DNA of 5,044 nucleotides from Flavobacteriia bacterium (GTDB lineage: Bacteria > Bacteroidota > Bacteroidia > Flavobacteriales > Flavobacteriaceae): the NCBI GenBank assembly GCA_003973375.1, contig QNYL01000112.1:1-5044 (forward strand), read 5' to 3'. Shown piece by piece: positions 1 to 5,044 of this stretch. Each line of letters begins with the position of its first letter. The first letter of the stretch is position 1. The translations under genes were made by a program, and so were the position numbers. The notes beneath the pieces were generated by a model, which had not been told where the DNA came from, made no database searches, and saw only the letters and a program-made list of their open reading frames with translations.

Positions 1-694
1 ATAGATTTATACCAAGAGAAGAAATAAATATTGAATATCCTTCTTGTAAATGATATTTTATATCTTTTATTGAAATTTTACCAAATGAAAAACCGTAAAA
101 ATTAATAAAAAATAGTCCCAGGAGACCTGTTATTAAGGATCCGGCAGCATAAATCAACAATATATATATATAATCTTCAGGTACTTTAATTAAAACAAAG
201 ATCATTAAAATTGTTACTATCTTGCCTATTAAGTTTGCAATTGTTATATATTTCAATTTTTCGATTCCCTGGAAGAGCCATATAGGAAAAAAGGTCATTC
301 CTAATAAAATTAAAAAACCTGATGCGAATAAAAAAGCATTTGTTTTTAAATAAGGAACAAAGTAAATTATTAGGATATATGGTAACAAAATCAAACAAAA
401 AAAAATTAATTTTAATGTTATTACACTTGTGATTGTTTTGTTTACCAACACTTTATCATCTCTGTTATTAGATATAAATCTTGTTGCAGAGAAATTAAAA
501 CCATATTCTATTAAAACATTAAGATATAATGCTACAGCTTGTGCTAAAGAAACTATTCCAAATTTTTCAATCCCAACAACTTTAATGAGATAAGGGAAAA
601 CCAGTATAGGTAAAATATAATTAGCTATTTGAAAAAATGCTAAGTAAGAAATATTCTTAAAAAGGAGCTTGTTATTTTTTATTAAATTAAACAT
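1..694 (-). CDS. Wzx-type polysaccharide flippase (MOP/PST family), N-terminal half, cut by window edge
   Basis: This is an integral inner-membrane protein expected to flip lipid-linked oligosaccharide repeat units to the periplasmic face for O-antigen or capsule assembly. The 231 visible residues start MFNLIKNNKLLFKNISYLAF and are almost entirely hydrophobic, with about six membrane segments near residues 15-38, 43-66, 88-112, 120-140, 150-170 and 174-200. Family-typical stretches are the early FPYLIKVVGIEKFG (33-46) and FQGIEKLKYITIAN (141-154), which closely resembles the FQGxEK(M/L)xYI motif of RfbX/Wzx flippases. Full-length members have roughly 420-490 residues, so about half is missing. 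The ATG at 694-692 is the first start after an in-frame TAA four codons upstream. A GGGAG directly abuts the ATG, too close to be a normal ribosome binding site. G+C is only about 24% by hand count, much lower than the genes to the right, which suggests a horizontally exchanged glycan cassette. The family call is firm; the exact substrate cannot be read. Confidence 0.93.
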   Translation of the reverse strand, partial: MFNLIKNNKLLFKNISYLAFFQIANYILPILVFPYLIKVVGIEKFGIVSLAQAVALYLNVLIEYGFNFSATRFISNNRDDKVLVNKTITSVITLKLIFFCLILLPYILIIYFVPYLKTNAFLFASGFLILLGMTFFPIWLFQGIEKLKYITIANLIGKIVTILMIFVLIKVPEDYIYILLIYAAGSLITGLLGLFFINFYGFSFGKISIKDIKYHLQEGYSIFISSLGINL

Positions 695-820
695 CTCCCA
701 TTTTTAGATCATATTATTTTTATTCAATTTTTTAATTATTTTAATAACCCTACAGTTTAATATTAGTGCTTAACTATTCATTAAAACTTTAATTATAAGG
801 ACCATGATTAAAATAATATA

Positions 821-840
821 GATTCTTACTTAAAAGAATC
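821..840 (-). terminator. Small hairpin after the chain-length gene, possible weak terminator
   Basis: A perfect 7-bp inverted repeat (GATTCTT / AAGAATC, 6-base loop) begins 12 bases after the stop codon of the co-polymerase gene. On the transcribed strand it is followed by the T-rich but interrupted run TATATTATTTT. The stem is A/T-heavy, so it would be a weak or leaky terminator, or an mRNA 3'-end stabiliser. The rest of the 157-bp gap to the flippase start is about 80% A+T and shows no clear TAnnTTTG promoter, so the flippase may depend on read-through. Confidence 0.4.
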
Positions 841-851
841 AGAGCTTATTT

Positions 852-1895
852 TTATTTTCTGTAATTTTCTAAATACCTATTCAACCCCTTCAGCAATATC
901 CACCCCAGCATTAATCCAAAGAACAATACTGCAAACTGGAAATATTTTTTATGGGTAATATTTTTATCCGGTACGCCAACCTGATCAAAGTTGGAAATAA
1001 TATTTAAAACATCATTTTTTCTGATCAGCTCTTGATTTGTAGTGTTGATCTGATCTAACAAATCGTTAGAAATACTAAAAAGTTTGATATCATTTTCCTC
1101 CTTCTTATACTCTTTTTGTGAGATCTCAATGGTTGATGTAGCCACAGGCTTTTCGGCTTCCTTTAAGGATACTTCTTTATAGAGTTTTCTTAAAGAATCG
1201 ATCTGAACCAGATTTTTATTTAAAATGCCTAATTTGTAAAGGATCTCTCCTTTTTCAATCTTTTTTCTGTTTTTATAATACTCGTTCTCAACCAGGTGAA
1301 TTATTCCGGGAGTAAGATCTACAAATGATTTTTTTAGGCTCGATTCTACTTCTATTTGATGAAACCCAAGATCAGAATCTTTTATTCTCTTCTTAAAATC
1401 ATCAAACGTAAAACCTTTGGTATAGATCGTGTCTGTCTTTTGCATATATTCATCATAGGCTTTGTATTTGCTTTTATCAGGCTGATACGCAAAAACATTA
1501 AATTTTTTCAGATTTGAAGCCACTTCACTGCTTATATTAAGAATATCGGCAAGTGAATTTGTATCTTTTTTCTTAACCAGATCATTTAAATAATCTATCT
1601 GTTTGTACAACTGAACACCACTGTTAAAATTCGATTCCACCAGCATTTTGGAAACATAGGTTTCTGGCTCTGTTTTATGCAATATAAAGCCGACTATAAA
1701 ACCTAAAATCAAGGCAATACCCAGTTTTAAAGTATGCTTCTTAAAGAAAATCAGTAACAGGATAAGATAGTGATAAACCTGAGAGAAAAAATAAAAGATT
1801 GCATTAAAGAAGTTCCGGATACCTCTGCCTAGAATTACAAACAGATTTACCAAATCTACTTCTTCTTCCTGAGGGCTTAGTTTTTTTTCTTCCAT
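852..1895 (-). CDS. Wzz-like polysaccharide co-polymerase / chain-length determinant, Bacteroidota form
   Basis: This 347-residue inner-membrane protein is expected to set the modal length of a surface polysaccharide by acting with a Wzy polymerase in the periplasm. Its N-terminus carries EEVDLVNLFVILGRGIR (11-27), which matches the DEIDLxxLxxxL pattern opening Wzz-family proteins. A very hydrophobic, aromatic stretch (28-51) follows, then a first clear membrane span (about 56-72). A mostly helical periplasmic region of about 240 residues comes next, with charged coiled-coil-like parts near 200-300, and then a C-terminal membrane span (about 319-335) and a short basic tail. There is no Walker motif, so it is not a fused tyrosine kinase. 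The proline-rich motif usual before the second span is reduced to one proline (GVPDKN, 307-312). The ATG is the first after an in-frame TAA 18 bases upstream. It stands 37 bp after the phosphorylase-like gene and 157 bp before the flippase, a natural place for a chain-length regulator. Topology and N-terminal motif make the call likely, but sequence identity in this family is low. Confidence 0.82.
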   Translation of the reverse strand: MEEKKLSPQEEEVDLVNLFVILGRGIRNFFNAIFYFFSQVYHYLILLLIFFKKHTLKLGIALILGFIVGFILHKTEPETYVSKMLVESNFNSGVQLYKQIDYLNDLVKKKDTNSLADILNISSEVASNLKKFNVFAYQPDKSKYKAYDEYMQKTDTIYTKGFTFDDFKKRIKDSDLGFHQIEVESSLKKSFVDLTPGIIHLVENEYYKNRKKIEKGEILYKLGILNKNLVQIDSLRKLYKEVSLKEAEKPVATSTIEISQKEYKKEENDIKLFSISNDLLDQINTTNQELIRKNDVLNIISNFDQVGVPDKNITHKKYFQFAVLFFGLMLGWILLKGLNRYLENYRK

Positions 1896-1915
1896 TTTAA
1901 AGATTAAAATTTAGA

Positions 1916-1949
1916 CAAATATAACTATCATTTTACAATATATGTTCAA
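1916..1949 (-). promoter_or_regulatory. Candidate Bacteroidota-type promoter for the chain-length gene
   Basis: On the minus strand, TATATTTG (1923-1916) fits the TAnnTTTG -7 box of Bacteroidota promoters exactly. A TTG at 1949-1947 lies 23 bases upstream, at the long end of the accepted spacing for the -33 element. The nearer TTG (1938-1936) is only 12 bases away, which is too close. The -7 box lies in the 37-bp gap between genes, while the -33 element would sit inside the last codons of the upstream gene. The predicted transcript would begin within about 15 bases of the ATG. The box is clear; promoter activity is inferred. Confidence 0.5.
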
Positions 1950-3606
1950 GTATTTTTTGAGTAATCAAATAAGTTGGCTTAACACCGGTTGTACCCAAGC
2001 CACCCGAAGCAAGTGTACTTCCCGTTTTTAACGGATTATCTGAGGCGTAATAGGCGTATCTTACTTTTACTTTTTTACTGATATTGCCGCGGATCTTTGA
2101 AGCCGATTGTATCGCTTTTTGATAATGGGCTCCCTCCATTTCGAGGCCGATGACTCTCCAGGTAGATTTCTGAAAGAATTCCAGAAGATCTTTATTTTGC
2201 AAAGAAGTTCCCAGTACCGTTACCATGGTTCCCTTGAAAACCTTTAAATCCTGACCCAGAAAATCTTCTTTTTTAAACTGGTTCTTAAACGGATAATTAT
2301 CAGCAGTACCTTCAAAAACATGGGCTGTAGGAATCATAATATCTCCTTTATTTCCTTTCAAAATACCTGCTTTTCCCATCACAGAGACCGATTCAATATT
2401 TAAAAAATGTTTTTCTCCATATTCATCTTCATAGGGTTTTAGCAACTCATCCATCGTTTCATAGGCCTGCTCTCCAAAAGCGTAATCCATTACTATAAGC
2501 ACAGGTCTTTTCTCCTGTTTTTCGTCAATTTTATAGCCCGATTGCTTAAAATCAACCTTTTGCGTATCGATGATCTGAACATTGATATTGGTACCCGATT
2601 TATCTCTTAAAAAGATCAACCCGTTCTTTGCAGCATAATTTTTTACTTTCTTTCGCAAATCATTATTATCTTCCTTGCTTAAAAGTTCAAACAAAGCATT
2701 TCCTTTGTTATTTTTACTTTCTTCTGTAAGAACAATGGGAGCATAGATTGAGTTCATCACACTGTGCATATTGGCACTGATGATATGTACCGGTCTGTCG
2801 AGTAAATCTTTATCGAAAATTGTTCTTTTGATATGAGTTGCCCAGATATCTCCATAAAGATGATGGCCGATCATTTCTCTTAAAACCGGACTAAAGGTGA
2901 TGACGCGTTTCTGTTCATCAAATATCTCATTTAAAGCCAGTTTACCCATCCAATAGATGATCTCAAAAAAACGGTTCGGGTTTCCATCCGTTGCAAATTT
3001 TTTATGAATTTCCTGAACTTCCTGAAAAGTTCTTCCCAGAATACTTGATAAATAAGAAAAAAGGACTTCTTTTTTCTCGTTATCCAAAGCTTTGTTGTTA
3101 ATAATGATATCTTCCAGAATCTCCCATTCCCGTGTCAACTCTCCATCTTCAGAAATCAAAATCCTTTTTGCAATCTTTTCAGCTTCGATATACAAAAAGG
3201 TCAAATGGGTTAAAACATCATAAACATCCGATCTTCCCCGTGTGATCTCAATATTCATCTGATCTTTATCTATTCTGTAACAATTCCTTCTTCTTTTCGC
3301 CGGTACAATCGCAGGAAAATGTGAGTTTGAGAATCCTTCTTCAGCAATCAGATTGACATAGCGGCATTCTGCTATTCCTTCCGGTAAACGATCAATAATA
3401 TAAAGTAAGCCTTCCAATTCGAGTTTTTCTTCGCCAATAGTACCATAGATCTCAGGTCGTAAAGTCAGTAGAGCCTGTTTTAACGTGTTACCGGATACCC
3501 CCATAGGTTTGTAGAAACCACGGTTGAACAGGTGACGCATTGTAATATAAATCCGCTCAATGGCATTAGACGATTCATGAGCCTTGGTTCTTATAATTCC
3601 ATTCAT
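1933..3606 (-). CDS. Uncharacterised protein with C-terminal nucleoside-phosphorylase-like domain (possibly the DUF6909 family)
   Basis: This is a 557-residue, probably cytoplasmic protein with no signal peptide or membrane span. The last ~190 residues (about 368-557) look like a purine nucleoside phosphorylase / MTA-SAH or AMP nucleosidase-type fold. They contain a first strand RPVLIVMDYAFGE (367-379), the glycine motif SVMGKAGIL (408-415) followed by KGDIMIPTAHVFEG (420-433), the GLEMEGAH stretch (487-494) that corresponds to the ribose-binding MEGA motif, and YASDNPL (520-526) at the place of the catalytic SD motif (SDKPL in AMP nucleosidase). It may therefore cleave or bind an N-glycosidic nucleoside or nucleotide; the substrate is unknown. 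Residues 1-365 match nothing I can name with certainty. They are mixed alpha/beta, include a basic patch PAKRRRN (102-108), and have a histidine-rich stretch (248-281). From memory, a Bacteroidota family of similar make-up is catalogued as DUF6909, which I could not check. The start overlaps the protease stop by four bases (ATGA), so translation is probably coupled. The reading frame is intact; the catalytic role is inferred from motifs. Confidence 0.72.
   Translation of the reverse strand: MNGIIRTKAHESSNAIERIYITMRHLFNRGFYKPMGVSGNTLKQALLTLRPEIYGTIGEEKLELEGLLYIIDRLPEGIAECRYVNLIAEEGFSNSHFPAIVPAKRRRNCYRIDKDQMNIEITRGRSDVYDVLTHLTFLYIEAEKIAKRILISEDGELTREWEILEDIIINNKALDNEKKEVLFSYLSSILGRTFQEVQEIHKKFATDGNPNRFFEIIYWMGKLALNEIFDEQKRVITFSPVLREMIGHHLYGDIWATHIKRTIFDKDLLDRPVHIISANMHSVMNSIYAPIVLTEESKNNKGNALFELLSKEDNNDLRKKVKNYAAKNGLIFLRDKSGTNINVQIIDTQKVDFKQSGYKIDEKQEKRPVLIVMDYAFGEQAYETMDELLKPYEDEYGEKHFLNIESVSVMGKAGILKGNKGDIMIPTAHVFEGTADNYPFKNQFKKEDFLGQDLKVFKGTMVTVLGTSLQNKDLLEFFQKSTWRVIGLEMEGAHYQKAIQSASKIRGNISKKVKVRYAYYASDNPLKTGSTLASGGLGTTGVKPTYLITQKILEHIL
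3603..3606 (-). promoter_or_regulatory. ATGA stop/start overlap (translational coupling)
   Basis: The TGA ending the S41 protease (3605-3603) shares bases with the ATG of the phosphorylase-like gene (3606-3604). No purine-rich ribosome binding site precedes this ATG; the sequence just upstream on the minus strand is TTACACTTAGA. Reinitiation by ribosomes finishing the protease is therefore the simplest way it is translated, and the two genes should share one mRNA. Confidence 0.85.
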
Positions 3607-5044
3607 TCTAAGTGTAAGATTTTTTGATATTCACTCTGATCATTCAGAATTCTTATTGCTTCCGAAATATATTTGCTATGATAAATATGATTGATATATT
3701 CTCCTTTTTTGTAAAAATACCTGTTTAAGATCTCATTATTCAAATATTCCTGTATTTCTTCCTTATTCTTTTCAAGATCTTTTATTTTTTCCTGTTGGAT
3801 CTTTTTCATCAGGGCCTGATATTCACCGGAAACAGAATTTATATACTCTTCTTTTTCCATCCCTTCAAAACCATTTTTAAAGACTTTCTCAGACTGTGTC
3901 TCAAAACTATCAGGATGAGATTCAAGATAACTGATAAACTCATTATAAATACTGTTATCCGGCATAAAATCTTTTGGTTGTGCTATTTTCGGATGAGCAT
4001 AATAGTATTCGGTAACAAAATTAAAAATCGCATCAGAACTGAGCAAAGCTTCTGTTGAAGTACTTCTTTTTGGTTTCTCAATTTTTACATCGGGTGCTAT
4101 ACCACCGCCTCCGTAAACCTTTCTTCCGTTCTTTGTGTGGAACAGAGCTCTTTGTGCTGATGAAAATTTAGGCACTTCCTTGCCGTTTCTGTGTGTATAA
4201 TCCAGTTCCTGAATATTTCTGCCACTTGGGGTATAATATTTTGAAATGGTTAGTTTTAACTTGGTTCCGTAAGGTAAATCACGATAGCGTTGTACCAAAC
4301 CTTTCCCAAAGGATCTTTCGCCTACAATCACGGCACGATCCAAATCTTGTAAAGATCCTGAAACGATCTCAGCTGCCGAAGCCGAATTTCCATTGATTAA
4401 AATTACTATGGGTATATCAAGATCTATAGGTTCATTATGTGTACGATAGGTTTCACTCCATTTTTTAAGTTTTGCCCGGGTAGTTACCACAGTTTCTCCC
4501 TTTGGAATAAAGAAATTTGTAATCTCAATTGCTTCATTAAGCAATCCGCCCGGATTTCCTCTCAAATCGAGAATCAGTTGTTCCATTCCTTTCGATTTCA
4601 AATCGAGAAAAGCCTTTTTTACAGCATCTGAGGCTTTTGTATTGAATTTTATAAATGAAATATATCCTGTTTTATCATCAACCATCTGATAATGCGGAAC
4701 CGGATTCACATCTATTTTTTTACGTTGTACATTAAAATTCAGGATTTTACCCTGCCTTTTTACCTGTAAGTTCACTTTGGTATCTTCGGCACCCTTCAAT
4801 AAGGCTGAGATCTCATGCTTATTTTTGTCCGTAACCACTAACTGATCTACCCTGATGATCTCGTCCCCAACTTTTAAACCAGCCTTATCTGCCGGCATAT
4901 CTTTATACAGTTCAAAAACAGTAAGTTTATCACCAATATATTTTGTGGTAGCTCCTATACCGCTGTATTCTCCGGCTGAAAGAATTTTAACCTCTTCTAC
5001 CTGTTGCTCATCGATAACATGCTGAACGACCTGGATCCCTACAC
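3603..5044 (-). CDS. S41 family carboxy-terminal processing protease (CtpA/Prc type) with PDZ domain, N-terminus outside window
   Basis: This is a serine protease of the C-terminal processing family, normally exported to the periplasm or anchored in the envelope, where it trims or degrades proteins from their C-termini. The 479 visible residues begin inside the protein: the frame is open to the window edge, and the first Met (codon 4898-4896) lies inside the PDZ domain, so it is not the start. The PDZ domain covers about residues 26-110 (YSGIGA at 26-31, PADKAGLKVGDEII at 50-63). The S41 core covers about 125-321, with LDLRGNPGG (158-166), nucleophile Ser222 in NSASAAEI, and Lys247 and Gln251 in GKGLVQ. 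The Ser-Lys spacing of 25 and the Lys-Gln spacing of 4 match those in CtpA enzymes, so the site is complete. GIAPDV (314-319) closes the core. A helical, Lys/Glu-rich tail of about 150 residues (328-479) follows; I expect tails of this kind in Bacteroidota members. The signal peptide and start, probably 60-90 residues upstream, are not visible. Confidence 0.96.
   Translation of the reverse strand, partial: VGIQVVQHVIDEQQVEEVKILSAGEYSGIGATTKYIGDKLTVFELYKDMPADKAGLKVGDEIIRVDQLVVTDKNKHEISALLKGAEDTKVNLQVKRQGKILNFNVQRKKIDVNPVPHYQMVDDKTGYISFIKFNTKASDAVKKAFLDLKSKGMEQLILDLRGNPGGLLNEAIEITNFFIPKGETVVTTRAKLKKWSETYRTHNEPIDLDIPIVILINGNSASAAEIVSGSLQDLDRAVIVGERSFGKGLVQRYRDLPYGTKLKLTISKYYTPSGRNIQELDYTHRNGKEVPKFSSAQRALFHTKNGRKVYGGGGIAPDVKIEKPKRSTSTEALLSSDAIFNFVTEYYYAHPKIAQPKDFMPDNSIYNEFISYLESHPDSFETQSEKVFKNGFEGMEKEEYINSVSGEYQALMKKIQQEKIKDLEKNKEEIQEYLNNEILNRYFYKKGEYINHIYHSKYISEAIRILNDQSEYQKILHLE

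Noticed and set aside
158..174. TATATATATA run
   Set aside because: It encodes the Tyr-Ile alternation of a membrane segment in the flippase (about residues 175-178) in a very AT-rich gene. It is not a separate repeat element.
186..398. Minus-strand open frame of 70 codons
   Set aside because: It lies wholly inside the flippase gene in another frame. The flippase frame shows clear family motifs, so this one is a shadow.
692..700. GGGAG as Shine-Dalgarno for the flippase
   Set aside because: It touches the ATG with no spacer, so it cannot act in the usual way. Bacteroidota rarely rely on Shine-Dalgarno pairing.
735..817. 11-bp inverted repeat ATTATTTTAAT / ATTAAAATAAT with a 61-base spacer
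   Set aside because: It is A/T only in a region of about 80% A+T, so a chance match is likely. It does not extend beyond 11 bp and has no partner features of a mobile element or recombination site.
3795..4631. Three plus-strand open frames of 64-87 codons (3795-4058, 4193-4396, 4437-4631)
   Set aside because: All are antisense to the S41 protease, whose active-site motifs are intact across this stretch. Their translations show no domain-like features.
4896..4898. Met codon as possible start of the S41 protease
   Set aside because: The frame continues upstream to the window edge and encodes the first half of the PDZ domain, including YSGIGA, so this Met is internal.

Overview
The window is AT-rich, and all four genes lie on the minus strand, so it is transcribed from right to left. 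It fits a member of the Bacteroidota, most likely Flavobacteriia (Flavobacterium- or Chryseobacterium-like). The reasons are the gene families present, the absence of convincing Shine-Dalgarno sequences, a TAnnTTTG-type promoter box, and a chain-length regulator of the form I associate with this phylum. The genus cannot be fixed from this sequence alone.

Layout in the direction of transcription. (1) 5044-3603 is the C-terminal part of an S41 (CtpA/Prc-type) PDZ protease with an intact Ser/Lys/Gln catalytic site; its N-terminus lies beyond the window. (2) 3606-1933 overlaps it by an ATGA junction. It encodes a 557-residue protein of unclear function whose last ~190 residues look like a purine nucleoside phosphorylase / AMP nucleosidase-type fold, while the first ~365 residues match nothing I can name. 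(3) 1895-852 is a Wzz-like polysaccharide co-polymerase (chain-length regulator), with a candidate promoter squeezed into the short gap before it. (4) After a small hairpin and a 157-bp AT-rich gap comes 694-1, the N-terminal half of a Wzx-type polysaccharide flippase, cut by the left window edge.

Biologically, the right half (protease plus phosphorylase-like protein) looks like a conserved chromosomal pair. The left half looks like the entry into a surface-glycan (O-antigen or capsule) locus, with the chain-length regulator first and the flippase next. Composition supports this boundary: by hand count the flippase is about 24% G+C, sampled lines of the co-polymerase gene are near 30%, and sampled lines of the phosphorylase-like gene are near 39%. 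Such a step is typical of exchangeable glycan cassettes.

I see no RNA genes, insertion sequences, CRISPR arrays or phage parts. No clearly novel system is visible. The least explained object is the two-part phosphorylase-like protein that is translationally coupled to the protease.
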